Shown here one piece after another: positions 22,192 to 29,998 of a stretch of 33,493 bases of DNA. A program made the translations under genes and the position numbers. The number at the start of each line of letters is the position of its first letter. The stretch's first letter is position 1. The stretch is from Clostridia bacterium (GTDB lineage Bacteria; Bacillota; Clostridia; Oscillospirales; Acutalibacteraceae), in assembly GCA_024404115.1 (NCBI GenBank), contig JAKSQM010000017.1, positions 1 to 33,493 on the forward strand, given 5' to 3'. The notes beneath the pieces were generated by a model, which had not been told where the DNA came from, searched no databases, and saw only the letters and a list, made by a program, of their open reading frames with translations.

Positions 22192-23751
22192 ATGACCCCT
22201 ACAATGGCAATAACCCTTGCCCTTATCGTCTGCTTCTTCGCTTTGATGATTGGCATAGGTATTAAATCAAGAAAACACGCAAGCGATGTTACAGGCTTCG
22301 TGCTTGGCTCCCGTTCAGTTGGCCCGTGGCTCAGCGCATTTGCTTTTGGTACATCCTACTTTTCAGCCGTTATTTTTGTTGGCTACGCTGGTCAGTTTGG
22401 CTGGAATTTTGGTCTTGCTTCAACATGGATTGGTCTTGGCAACGCATTTATCGGCTCACTGCTTGCATGGAGTATTCTCGGCAGGCGCACACGAATTATG
22501 ACACAGCACCTTTCGTGCAACACAATGCCCGATTTCTTCGGCGAAAGATTTGGCTCAAAGGCGCTTAAAATTGCGGCATCTGCAATCACATTTATTTTCT
22601 TAATTCCTTACACTGCTTCACTTTACAACGGTCTTTCAAGGCTTTTCTCAATGGCATTCAACGGTGTCAACTACTCTGTATGCGTTATTGTTATGGCTGT
22701 GCTTACAGGCATTTATGTTCTTATTGGCGGATACATGGCAACGGCTATCAACGATTTCATTCAGGGCATAATTATGCTGGCTGGTATTGTTGCAGTTATT
22801 GCATCTGTGCTTCACAACAACGGCGGATTTATGGCAGCGGCAGAGAAGCTTGCCACAGGCGAAAACGGCGGCTGGGCATACGCATCTTTCCTTGGCCCCA
22901 ACCCTGTATTTCTGCTTTTTGTTGTTCTTCTCACATCCCTTGGCACATGGGGACTTCCTCAGATGGTGGGAAAATTCTACGCTATCAAAAACGAGGATTC
23001 AATCAAAAAAGGCACAGTTATTTCAACAGTTTTTGCAATTATCGTTGCAGGCGGTTGCTACTTCCTTGGCGGATTCGGCAGACTTTATGATGTTGATGTT
23101 GCCGCAGAGGGCTTTGACGCAGTTATTCCCAAAATGCTCTCTACCCTTTCCCCTGTGATTATCGGCATTGTTATTGTGCTTGTGCTTTCAGCTTCAATGT
23201 CCACACTTTCTTCACTTGTTCTTACAAGCAGCTCAACAATCACCCTTGATTTTATCGCTCCACTTTGCAAAAAAGAGCTTAAAGAAAAGTCAAAAATGAT
23301 AATAATGCGAATTTTCATCGTTGTGTTTATTGTGATTTCGGCTGTTATTGCAATTAAGCAGGCAACAAACAAGAGCCTTTTCATTGCGCAGATGATGGGC
23401 GTTTCATGGGGCGCACTTGCAGGCGCATTCCTCGCACCTTTCCTCTACGGTCTTTACTCAAAGAAAACCACAAAGCCAGCTGTTATTGCATCGTTCATTT
23501 TCGGTGTAGGTCTTGAAACAATTCAGCTTTTTGTTTCACTTGGTGTATTTAGCTTTGCGGAGGGTTCAGTTCTTTCATTTGTGTTCACAAACTCCCTGTA
23601 TTCGGGTGTTTTCGCAATGGTAGGCGGACTTATTCTTGTTCCGATTATCAGCCTGCTTACGCAGAAAACCATCAAAAATGATGTGGATAATATTTTTGAA
23701 TGTTACCACGATACAAAGACTGTTGAAATCACCGACAGCCTTGGTGATTAA
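22192..23751 (+). CDS. Sodium:solute symporter family (SSS) transporter
   Basis: The 519-residue protein has about 13 hydrophobic helices. The family signature GGYMATAINDFIQGIIML is present (G-G-x-x-A...D-x-x-Q), with GSRSVGPWLSAFAFGTSYFSAVIFVGYAG near the start and LSASMSTLSSLVLTSSSTITLD in helix 8, the sodium site region. SSS proteins bring in proline, pantothenate, sugars, sialic acid or carboxylates with sodium; this one resembles the PutP/PanF branch more than the sugar branch, with low certainty. ATG at 22192 follows GAGAGAGGTGAGG; the in-frame GTG at 22183 is within that site. It has its own promoter, operator-like repeats and terminator. Confidence 0.9.
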   Translation: MTPTMAITLALIVCFFALMIGIGIKSRKHASDVTGFVLGSRSVGPWLSAFAFGTSYFSAVIFVGYAGQFGWNFGLASTWIGLGNAFIGSLLAWSILGRRTRIMTQHLSCNTMPDFFGERFGSKALKIAASAITFIFLIPYTASLYNGLSRLFSMAFNGVNYSVCVIVMAVLTGIYVLIGGYMATAINDFIQGIIMLAGIVAVIASVLHNNGGFMAAAEKLATGENGGWAYASFLGPNPVFLLFVVLLTSLGTWGLPQMVGKFYAIKNEDSIKKGTVISTVFAIIVAGGCYFLGGFGRLYDVDVAAEGFDAVIPKMLSTLSPVIIGIVIVLVLSASMSTLSSLVLTSSSTITLDFIAPLCKKELKEKSKMIIMRIFIVVFIVISAVIAIKQATNKSLFIAQMMGVSWGALAGAFLAPFLYGLYSKKTTKPAVIASFIFGVGLETIQLFVSLGVFSFAEGSVLSFVFTNSLYSGVFAMVGGLILVPIISLLTQKTIKNDVDNIFECYHDTKTVEITDSLGD

Positions 23752-23778
23752 CGAATTTCCCCCCATAAATATCATAAA

Positions 23779-23816
23779 GAAAACCGTCAAGGATTCTCTC
23801 TCCCTTGGCGGTTTTC
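23779..23816. terminator. Intrinsic terminator between the symporter and Nudix genes
   Basis: AAAACCGTCAAGG/CCTTGGCGGTTTT stem with one G-U pair. The A/T runs on both sides let it serve the convergent genes at 22192 and 23826. Confidence 0.75.
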
Positions 23817-23825
23817 GCTGTATTA

Positions 23826-24317
23826 TCAGATTTTTCCGTTTCTGAAAAGCTTACTAAGTCGTGTTGGAAATACTTCTTCGACTTTAAGCTTCAAAAATTC
23901 CTCTTTCGTCATCCATTTGTATGCGATAGTTTCGCCCTCTTGAAGCGTTACGGAGTTTTTATCGCAATCGGTTTCGCACATAAAAGCAATGTGAATTGAA
24001 TTGTAAGGATCGTTAAAAAATTTGAAAAGCTCCGTCATTTCGCTGACAACTATGCCCGTTTCCTCTTTCAACTCACGGATTGCACCCTCAACAGGTGTTT
24101 CGCCTTTTTGAACAGAGCCTCCTGCGGACATTTCCCAAAGTCCGCCAAAGTTTTTATCGTAATCCCTCCGCATAACAAGATATGTGCCGTCCTTGTGCTG
24201 CACCATAATCTCACACACATAGTGGAACATTCCGTCAGGAATTGGCTCGCCCCTTGTGAGAGTTACATTTTCGATTTTATTAAATAATCTGTCATAGGCA
24301 TCCCAATATTCTGCCAT
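23826..24317 (-). CDS. Nudix hydrolase
   Basis: The 163-residue cytoplasmic protein carries a full Nudix box, GGSVQKGETPVEGAIRELKEETGI, matching G-x5-E-x7-R-E-x2-E-E-x-G with the metal-binding glutamates intact. The N-terminal MAEYWDAYDRLFNKI and GMFHYVCEIMVQHKDGTYLVMRRDYDKNFGGLWEMSAGG resemble the IPP isomerase-like/YfcD-type Nudix group, so it may act on small diphosphates. Substrate not assignable. GAGGTGA precedes the ATG; the YkvA gene ends 9 bases upstream, so the two are probably co-transcribed. Confidence 0.9.
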   Translation of the reverse strand: MAEYWDAYDRLFNKIENVTLTRGEPIPDGMFHYVCEIMVQHKDGTYLVMRRDYDKNFGGLWEMSAGGSVQKGETPVEGAIRELKEETGIVVSEMTELFKFFNDPYNSIHIAFMCETDCDKNSVTLQEGETIAYKWMTKEEFLKLKVEEVFPTRLSKLFRNGKI

Positions 24318-24326
24318 AAAATCACC

Positions 24327-24698
24327 TCATTTAAGCCAGATGGCTTTTATAATTAAAAATATGATTAAGAGCCACACCGCCACTATGGGCAAAGCGTAAT
24401 ACCAACGCTTAGGCTTGCCGTCCTGCCACATATCACGGCTTTGCTCCCGACAATCTTCTAAAACGGCTGACGGTATAAGCTTTATCGTAAGTGCCACAAG
24501 AGCAGGCAAAATCAAAACATCATCCAGATAGCCCAAAACAGGGATAAAATCGGGAATTAAATCAATTGGTGAAAGAGCATAAGCAATGGTGATAAATGCC
24601 ACTATTTTGGCTCTCAAGGGTGTATTCCCGTGCTTTAACGCAAGGAATATTGCGGGGATTTCAGTTTTTAACTGTTTTGCTCGTTCTTTAAGTTTCAT
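24327..24698 (-). CDS. YkvA family (DUF1232) membrane protein
   Basis: The 123-residue protein contains the DUF1232 core YALSPIDLIPDFIPVLGYLDDVLILP (about residues 40-65), a hydrophobic hairpin found in YkvA proteins of unknown function. A further transmembrane helix lies at the C-terminus (YALPIVAVWLLIIFLIIKAI). AGGCAGG precedes the ATG. A TATAAT-like -10 box about 28-33 bases upstream suggests a local promoter, and the Nudix gene follows 9 bases after the stop. Confidence 0.85.
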   Translation of the reverse strand: MKLKERAKQLKTEIPAIFLALKHGNTPLRAKIVAFITIAYALSPIDLIPDFIPVLGYLDDVLILPALVALTIKLIPSAVLEDCREQSRDMWQDGKPKRWYYALPIVAVWLLIIFLIIKAIWLK

Positions 24699-24731
24699 AG
24701 TGCCTGCCTGTGTTTTTTTAGTATTATATCA

Positions 24732-25094
24732 TCAATAGATGCACATAAGTCTGCCCTTGGAATCAAACATTGTTGTTGCGCAAAGACCGCCGAAAACATT
24801 CATGGATTTTGAATTGATTTCAACATCCTTGCCTGTGGGAGCGTCAAAATCGTATGCGCCAGTGTTGAATGAGTTGGAGTGCATACCGTTCTGACCCTCT
24901 GTTGCAAGGTATGGGTGCTGGAACTGAACAGTGTCCCCGTCCTCAAGAGGCTGGCAGGTGTAGCCCTCTTTTACATCAAGGTATTCTGGGCAAAAGGGAT
25001 GAAGAACGGACTTTGCAATGTGTCCGCCAGGGCTTGTGAAAAACATAATAAAGGCTGATAAAACAGATAAGATTTTCAATAAAACTGAATTCAT
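24732..25094 (-). CDS. Small exported protein of unknown function
   Basis: I do not recognise this 120-residue product. The start MNSVLLKILSVLSAFIMFFTS looks like a signal peptide or anchor. The mature part has three cysteines plus one near the C-terminus and the segments VQFQHPYLATEGQNGMHSNS and NTGAYDFDAPTGKD, ending abruptly at LMCIY. It reads like the first domain of a larger secreted enzyme, so it may be a truncated or stand-alone module. The start at 25094 is supported by GAGGTGG 6 bases upstream; an in-frame ATG at 25190 has no site and would include the terminator of the GH39-like gene. A 33-base gap leads to YkvA. Confidence 0.6.
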   Translation of the reverse strand: MNSVLLKILSVLSAFIMFFTSPGGHIAKSVLHPFCPEYLDVKEGYTCQPLEDGDTVQFQHPYLATEGQNGMHSNSFNTGAYDFDAPTGKDVEINSKSMNVFGGLCATTMFDSKGRLMCIY

Positions 25095-25185
25095 AATCCA
25101 CCTCGAATAATTATTTGTTCCATTATAGCACAAAGACACGGGCGTTGCAATAATTTTTGTTTTGCTTTTTAATATGATTATGATA

Positions 25186-25217
25186 TGCAAAAGGCACTCT
25201 TCACAAGGAAAAGTGCC
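25186..25217 (-). terminator. Intrinsic terminator of the GH39-like gene
   Basis: On the minus strand AGGCACTTTTCC pairs with AAGAGTGCCT around TTGTG, followed by TTTTG, just after the stop at 25225. Confidence 0.7.
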
Positions 25218-25224
25218 TCGGATT

Positions 25225-26604
25225 TTATTTTTTAAATGTAATATAGAGCATTGAGCCGCTTTCGATTTTTTCGGGAAGTTCTGTTTCTACCCATTCGCAA
25301 TTTTCGTTGACGGTCATAACCTTATCAACGGTGTACTCCCCTGCGTCAATTTTGAGCTTTCTGTCTTTATCCTTTGAAATATTTGAAATGAGCAAAGCCG
25401 CTTCTCCGTTATCGCCCTTTGCGGCAACGGCATACATATCCTTGCGAAGCTTATTTTTTATTTCAACCTGATTGCCCATTTTGAAAAGCTGACCGAATGC
25501 CCAGAAGCCATAATATGCAGTTGAGGGAGTGCCTCCCTTTAAGAACATTCCTCCGTGAAGCGCACCTGTGGCAATTGCGCAATAATAATGCGCCATATCA
25601 AGTCCCTCATTTTGGAACATACACAGCATTGAGGTCTGATTTGCACCATATCGGCGGTCAATCTGATCGTTTTCGGTGGGGTTAAAGTTCCATTCATCAC
25701 AGATTATCTCTGTGTCGTCATATCCCCTCTTGTGAAGATTATCCTTAACATATTTTATATAGCGGGTATTCCACTGGGTTGTGGTGTAGCTGTGCCATGT
25801 GAAGAAATCCATGGGTGAATTATGCTCCTCGGCATAATCGAGGAAATTCTGGAAGAAATCAACAAAATATTTATTGTATGCAGGCGCACCCGACTTTACA
25901 TTATTAGTCTTTGTGAGGGCATAAAATCCGCATGAGCCGTAGCCGCCGATTTTAAGGTCGGGGAATTTTTCTTTAAGATATTTTGAAGCCACATCATAAA
26001 GCTCAAAGAACTGCTCTTGTGTGCCGTGCCAGAAAACATTCTCTGTTTCAAACTCGGTTTCAGAAATTTCTACATATTTACCGCCGTCAGGCTCGTTCCA
26101 GATTTCCCAGTACTGGATGCCGTATTCAAAGCCGTTTGCCCATCCCTCGTTATAATGGCGGATGATATGCTCGCAAATCTGCGCCCATTTGTTGTAATCT
26201 GTAGGTGGCAAAAGGAGCAGATGATCACGCTGAGCGTGGCTGTAGCTTATGCCAAGGCGAAAGAAAGGCATCATACCTGTATCAACAATAGCCGCCAGCA
26301 CCTTGTCAGTCTCTGCAAAATTATATGAATTTTCGTCATTGACATCCGCAGAAAAATCGGGGAAAACACGGAAAATATCAGTGCAGTTAATATCGTGAGT
26401 TCGGCAGGAAGTCATATTTGCATCTGTGAAAACACTGTTGATTTCGCTGTCAAGCTCGTATTCGGGCATTCTGCCCACATTGTGAACAGGTCTGATTTCG
26501 TTAATCACATTGTCAAAATCAATTCTGATAACATTTGGGGTAAAAATCATCTGTGAAAGTGAAATAAAAAATGCAACAATTGCCGAGATAATTCGTTGGA
26601 ACAT
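25225..26604 (-). CDS. Exported GH39-like (clan GH-A) glycoside hydrolase
   Basis: The 459-residue protein has a signal peptide (residues 1-22, MFQRIISAIVAFFISLSQMIF). The TIM-barrel domain carries WEIWNEPDGG with acid/base Glu171 and EIICDEWNFNP with nucleophile Glu304, the arrangement of clan GH-A families; THDINCTDIFRVFPDF early in the chain and the WHSYTTT block fit GH39 (beta-xylosidase/alpha-iduronidase type). A small C-terminal beta domain (about 390-459) is present, as in GH39. Start ATG follows GGAGGCGG. It is divergent from the GH29 gene across a short shared control region, so the two may be co-regulated. The substrate is uncertain; GH30 or GH5-like is possible. Confidence 0.78.
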   Translation of the reverse strand: MFQRIISAIVAFFISLSQMIFTPNVIRIDFDNVINEIRPVHNVGRMPEYELDSEINSVFTDANMTSCRTHDINCTDIFRVFPDFSADVNDENSYNFAETDKVLAAIVDTGMMPFFRLGISYSHAQRDHLLLLPPTDYNKWAQICEHIIRHYNEGWANGFEYGIQYWEIWNEPDGGKYVEISETEFETENVFWHGTQEQFFELYDVASKYLKEKFPDLKIGGYGSCGFYALTKTNNVKSGAPAYNKYFVDFFQNFLDYAEEHNSPMDFFTWHSYTTTQWNTRYIKYVKDNLHKRGYDDTEIICDEWNFNPTENDQIDRRYGANQTSMLCMFQNEGLDMAHYYCAIATGALHGGMFLKGGTPSTAYYGFWAFGQLFKMGNQVEIKNKLRKDMYAVAAKGDNGEAALLISNISKDKDRKLKIDAGEYTVDKVMTVNENCEWVETELPEKIESGSMLYITFKK

Positions 26605-26627
26605 AAAACCGCCTCCGTTTTTGTTTT

Positions 26628-26656
26628 ATTATATCATCTATTTTGCCAATTTGCAA
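26628..26656 (-). promoter_or_regulatory. Predicted promoter of the GH39-like gene
   Basis: Minus strand TTGCAA, 17 bases, perfect TATAAT, 24 bases before the start codon. Confidence 0.55.
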
Positions 26657-26689
26657 TTATTATTTCTAAGCGTGAACGCAATGCGCACA

Positions 26690-26718
26690 TTGAAAATTCT
26701 GCCCGAATATGGTATGAT
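26690..26718 (+). promoter_or_regulatory. Predicted promoter of the alpha-L-fucosidase gene
   Basis: TTGAAA, 17 bases, TATGAT, 33 bases before the ATG at 26751. Confidence 0.6.
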
Positions 26719-26750
26719 ATTCAAAACATTACTACAAAGCAGGTGCGAAA

Positions 26751-27752
26751 ATGAACAACATAGAATGGTTTAAACAGGCAAAATACGGTATGATGCTTCA
26801 CTGGGGTCTTTACTCCCTTTTGGGCGGCGAATACAAGGGGAAGCGTGTGCATGATTACGCTGAATGGGCACAGTCTTATTTTCAGATTCCAAACAACGAG
26901 TATGAAAAGCTGGCAGCGGCATTTAACCCTGTTGGATTTGACGCTGAGCAATACGCAAAGCTTGCCAAGGAATGTGGCATGAACTACATTGTTATCACCA
27001 CAAAGCATCATGACGGCTTTGCAATGTATCATTCAAAGTGCGACAAATTTAATGTGTATGACGCTACACCTTTCCACCGTGATGTGCTTGAGGAGCTTTC
27101 ATATGCCTGCAAAAAATACGGCTTGAAGCTGGGCATTTATTATTCGCAGGACCTTGACTGGCATCACCCCCACGGCGGCGGCTACAAATCCAACCATATG
27201 TATAACAGCGGCACAACTTGGGACAACAGCTGGGACTACACAGGCGAAAAGAATTTTGACATATGCTTTAACGAAAAAATTCTTCCGCAGATTAAAGAGA
27301 TTATGACAAACTACGGCGACATCTGCCTTGCGTGGTTTGATGTGCCGATGACAATTTCTGCCGAGCAGAGCGAGCTGATTTACAAAACGGTCAAGGAGCT
27401 TCAGCCCGATTGCCTTATAAATTCAAGGCTCGGCAACGGCAAATATGATTATGTTTCTTTAGGCGATAATGAAATCCCCGAAAAAATTGAGATTGCTGAC
27501 GATAAAGAGATTGATTATCAGGATATTGGCGGATTCAAGCCATCGCCCTACGGACTTTACGAGAGTGCCTGCACCCTTAACGGCACTTGGGGATTTTCTT
27601 ATTATGACAAGAACTGGAAATCTCCGCAGAAGCTTTCTGAAATCAAGGCGCACCTTAACTCTCTTGGCATCAACTATCTTTTGAATGTTGGCCCCGACCC
27701 ATTGGGCAGGATTCCAGTGGAAGCAAGAGAGCTGCTTGAAAATATTAAGTAA
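26751..27752 (+). CDS. GH29 alpha-L-fucosidase, no signal peptide
   Basis: The 333-residue enzyme is a compact GH29 catalytic domain. Markers: WFKQAKYGMMLHWGLYSL at the start, the substrate-binding TTKHHDGFAMYHS (about residues 83-95), and ICLAWFDVP with nucleophile Asp197. The acid/base residue lies in a variable loop and was not placed. There is no signal peptide and no C-terminal beta domain or CBM, so it should act in the cytoplasm on imported fucosylated oligosaccharides or fucosides. GCAGGTG precedes the ATG. Divergent from the exported GH39-like gene; a terminator follows. Confidence 0.9.
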   Translation: MNNIEWFKQAKYGMMLHWGLYSLLGGEYKGKRVHDYAEWAQSYFQIPNNEYEKLAAAFNPVGFDAEQYAKLAKECGMNYIVITTKHHDGFAMYHSKCDKFNVYDATPFHRDVLEELSYACKKYGLKLGIYYSQDLDWHHPHGGGYKSNHMYNSGTTWDNSWDYTGEKNFDICFNEKILPQIKEIMTNYGDICLAWFDVPMTISAEQSELIYKTVKELQPDCLINSRLGNGKYDYVSLGDNEIPEKIEIADDKEIDYQDIGGFKPSPYGLYESACTLNGTWGFSYYDKNWKSPQKLSEIKAHLNSLGINYLLNVGPDPLGRIPVEARELLENIK

Positions 27753-27760
27753 AAAATAAT

Positions 27761-27797
27761 GCCGACAGGTTCACGGGAATCTGTCGGCTTTAATTTT
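27761..27797. terminator. Bidirectional intrinsic terminator
   Basis: GCCGACAG/CTGTCGGC stem with a 12-base loop between the GH29 gene and the convergent lipoprotein gene. TTTAATTTT follows on the plus strand and ATTATTTTTT on the minus strand. Confidence 0.82.
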
Positions 27798-28278
27798 ATT
27801 CAGCGTTTGCGGGGGTGTATTCTTCGGTTGTAACAGTGCAATAGCTTGAGAAAAACTCTTCAGGCTCCTTGCTTCCCCAGCTGTCGGTCATCTTGTATGT
27901 TTCGTCTTTGTTTACGATGTCTTCGCCAACAAGATGCCAGCCGTCCCAGTTAAGGGGAGTTTCAATCCAGCCACGCATTGTGCCGTCATCAAGTGAAGAA
28001 ACACGGTAGTAGTTGTATTCAACACCGTCAACCTCAATCATAAAGGGGCAAACGTTTTCGCCAGGATATTTTGCTTCCCAGTATTCGGCTGTATATTCAG
28101 CGGCTAATTCGGGGGAGTCTGGCTCGTCAGTGTCCTGCTCAACAGGCTCTGTTTCTTCTTCGGGGGCGGATGTTGTGGTTGCGGGTTCTTCGGTTGCAGG
28201 TTCTTTAACCTTTTTGCCGCAGGAAGCGAAGCAAACAAGCATAAGAACAGCGAGAATAATTGCAATAATTTTTTTCAT
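27796..28278 (-). CDS. Small lipoprotein of unknown function
   Basis: The 160-residue product has a lipoprotein signal peptide ending VCFASC with Cys20 as the lipidated residue. Residues 22-55 are a low-complexity Glu/Thr/Pro/Asp tether; the remaining 100 residues are a small acidic, aromatic-rich domain (YTAEYWEAKYPGENVCPFMIEVDGVEYNYYRV, GWIETPLNWDGWHLVG) that I do not recognise. It lies 69 bases downstream of the exported GH16 gene on the same strand and may be co-transcribed. AGGTAAC precedes the ATG. A carbohydrate-binding or accessory role would fit the context but is not shown. Confidence 0.72.
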   Translation of the reverse strand: MKKIIAIILAVLMLVCFASCGKKVKEPATEEPATTTSAPEEETEPVEQDTDEPDSPELAAEYTAEYWEAKYPGENVCPFMIEVDGVEYNYYRVSSLDDGTMRGWIETPLNWDGWHLVGEDIVNKDETYKMTDSWGSKEPEEFFSSYCTVTTEEYTPANAE

Positions 28279-28347
28279 TTCAGTTACCTCCGTTTATATA
28301 TTTTTATTTGGATATTGCGCATTATCTCATCATTTAATAATGAAAAA

Positions 28348-29373
28348 TCAGAAGCCTGTATCATCAAATATTTCGCCCTCGCCATCTTTTTGATAAAGAC
28401 GAATCCAGTCGATTTTGTATGTGATAGGCCAGTTTGTTTTTTCGTTAACTGGTGGATTTTTCCACGAAGAATTTTCTGTAAAAATGAAGTTATTAAAGAT
28501 GATGTAAGCAGGGTCATGGAAGCCGCCCATGCCGTCATTTCTTTCACCGAAATCCTGCGACAAATCGTAGCGTTGATAAATCTTTCCGTCAACGGTGAAA
28601 TACAGCTCATCGGGAGTCCAGCCTAAACCGTAAAGATGATATTCATTGTTAAGGTTCAGACTTCTTGTGAATTTATAGCTCCATTTTCTGCCGCCTGCGT
28701 GGTAATGCTCATCGCCCGAATACCACTTGTGAATATCAGAGCTGACCTCATTTTTGGTGTCATAAATTTCAAACATATCAATCTCTGCAAGGTAATCCAC
28801 CGAGCGGTGAACATCCTTGGACTGCATCCAGAATGACGGCCAGCAGCCTTTTACAAAAGGTACATTGGCATAAATTTCAAGATAGCCGTATTTAAAGCTC
28901 ATTACGCCATCTGTTGTTACAGAAGTATTGGTAGAAAATGTGCCGTCATCCTCTTTCCATGTGCGCATAACAAGGTTGCCGTCCTCCACCGTAACATTGC
29001 GTTCATCGGTGGTGTTTTTTATGTCGCCCTGATTCATTTTTGCACGGAAATTCCACTTTGTGCGGTCAATAGAATCAGAATTAAATTCATCATTCCACAC
29101 AAGGTGCATTTCACTTTTGTCATTCGGAGCAATAATTGTTTCGGGCGGTTCTTGAGGCACTTCGATTGGTTTATTACCAAAAAGTTTTCTGAAAAATGCT
29201 CCAACTTTTCCAAAAAAATTCTTTATATTTTCTATAATATTTTTGAAAAAAGATGTGTCATTTTTTCTTTCAGAAATCAAAGAAATTTCTTGTGAATTTG
29301 CCACTGCAAAAGCAGGCACAGCAACAGAAAAAATCAACAGAAAAATTAAAATAAATGAGATAAATTTTTTCAT
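28348..29373 (-). CDS. Exported GH16 glycoside hydrolase (paralogue 3)
   Basis: The 341-residue protein has a normal signal peptide (MKKFISFILIFLLIFSVAVPAFA, cut after residue 23), a 60-residue spacer with an amphipathic FFKNIIENIKNFFGKVG segment, then a GH16 domain from about residue 88: LVWNDEFNSDSIDRTKWNF, FVKGCWPSFWMQS, and the active site AEIDMFE (Glu197, Asp199, Glu202). It is only distantly related to the two other GH16 proteins here and is the one clearly built for secretion. ATG at 29373 is preferred, 6-10 bases after GGATGG; the ATG at 29382 would add MAF. A three-codon ORF with its own ribosome site lies upstream. Confidence 0.85.
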   Translation of the reverse strand: MKKFISFILIFLLIFSVAVPAFAVANSQEISLISERKNDTSFFKNIIENIKNFFGKVGAFFRKLFGNKPIEVPQEPPETIIAPNDKSEMHLVWNDEFNSDSIDRTKWNFRAKMNQGDIKNTTDERNVTVEDGNLVMRTWKEDDGTFSTNTSVTTDGVMSFKYGYLEIYANVPFVKGCWPSFWMQSKDVHRSVDYLAEIDMFEIYDTKNEVSSDIHKWYSGDEHYHAGGRKWSYKFTRSLNLNNEYHLYGLGWTPDELYFTVDGKIYQRYDLSQDFGERNDGMGGFHDPAYIIFNNFIFTENSSWKNPPVNEKTNWPITYKIDWIRLYQKDGEGEIFDDTGF

Positions 29374-29435
29374 AAAAGCCATCCGTTAAAATCAAAATTT
29401 AAAAATATATTTAAGTCCGAAATTTTCGGTTCAGT

Positions 29436-29447
29436 TTAAAAAGCCAT
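29436..29447 (-). other. Minimal ORF (Met-Ala-Phe-stop) in the leader of the exported GH16 gene
   Basis: AGGAG sits 8 bases before ATGGCTTTTTAA. The nine bases ATGGCTTTT are repeated at the GH16 start (29382), 54 bases downstream. A hairpin CCGAA-AAT-TTCGG (29417-29429) lies between. A leader peptide or reinitiation device is possible; chance is also possible. Confidence 0.3.
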
Positions 29448-29464
29448 AGGACTCACTCCTGTTT

Positions 29465-29493
29465 ACTATATAATATTACTCTTCATTTATCAA
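29465..29493 (-). promoter_or_regulatory. Predicted promoter of the exported GH16 gene
   Basis: Minus strand TTGATA, 17 bases, TATAGT, leaving a leader of about 80-90 bases that holds the minimal ORF and a hairpin. Confidence 0.55.
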
Positions 29494-29508
29494 TACTATA
29501 CTATCATA

Positions 29509-29536
29509 TTGACAGATATTTTTCTATTGTGATAAT
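29509..29536 (+). promoter_or_regulatory. Possible promoter into the small-ORF region
   Basis: TTGACA, 16 bases, GATAAT, divergent from the GH16 promoter. The 180 bases from here to the small ORF contain no other gene; a hairpin TTATCTGA/TCTGATAA lies at 29684-29707, just before the small ORF's ribosome site. Confidence 0.4.
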
Positions 29537-29719
29537 TTACAAAAATCTGTTTGTTTATTTGAGCATAAAATGATTCTAAGGCATAGATATGAAAAATCGT
29601 AGCTTTTGCACAATATCATTAAGTTAAGAAAATAATTGAGTTTATATGGAGCTCGGTTTTTTGATAAATCAGAAATCCCCTTATTATCTGAAATTGAAAT
29701 CTGATAACAAGGAGATAAA

Positions 29720-29863
29720 ATGAAAAATATTTTCTGTAAGCTTCTAAAGTTTATGTACTTGAAATCTGTTTGGCGACAGGAGCTGTGCGTTTTTAGTGCG
29801 GCTTCGGTCGCACTTTTTTATTTTTACAGTGAAAATTTGCACATAATTCTCAATCACAGTTGA
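29720..29863 (+). CDS. Hypothetical 47-residue small ORF spanning a terminator hairpin
   Basis: A good ribosome site (AAGGAG, 5 bases before ATG) opens a 47-codon frame starting MKNIFCKLLKFMYLKSV. The second half (CVFSAASVALFYF) is encoded by the repeated terminator unit copy 1, so transcripts would often stop inside the ORF. It has a basic, hydrophobic N-terminus and no known domain. Options are a leader peptide, a remnant of an older gene, or a non-coding stretch with a chance ribosome site. It is followed by a promoter for the Xre regulator. Confidence 0.35.
   Translation: MKNIFCKLLKFMYLKSVWRQELCVFSAASVALFYFYSENLHIILNHS
29767..29824 (+). repeat. Terminator-bearing repeat unit, copy 1
   Basis: The 58-base unit starts TGTTTGGCGACAGGAGC and ends in the hairpin and T/A-rich tail. 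It matches copy 2 over its whole length except one or two bases in the middle T run. Confidence 0.85.
29796..29819 (+). terminator. Intrinsic terminator with UUCG tetraloop (repeat copy 1)
   Basis: GTGCGGC-TTCG-GTCGCAC forms a 7-bp stem with a UUCG tetraloop followed by six T residues. Confidence 0.8.
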
Positions 29864-29888
29864 AAATGGAATAGGTTTGTGGTAGAAT
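29860..29888 (+). promoter_or_regulatory. Predicted promoter of the Xre-type regulator
   Basis: TTGAAA, 17 bases, TAGAAT. Transcription from here gives a leader of about 175 bases before the ATG at 30070, containing an inverted repeat ACGTGAA/TTCACGT (29934-29977) and the terminator copy 2. Confidence 0.5.
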
Positions 29889-29998
29889 AATTGTGCCAAA
29901 TGTTATTCAACAATTTAAAAAACTTTTTAACATACGTGAATCTCGTTTTGATAAAAACGCAGGTTCTTATTTCACGTGTGTTAAGCTTGTTGGAATAA

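Noticed and set aside
22680-23158. Overlapping plus-strand frames inside the symporter gene
   Set aside because: Composition rich in Cys, His, Arg and Gln as expected for a shifted frame of a membrane protein gene.
29969-29980. TTTCACGTG resembling half of a ParB parS site
   Set aside because: Only about nine bases match and the other half is missing; the bases are better explained as one arm of a leader inverted repeat.
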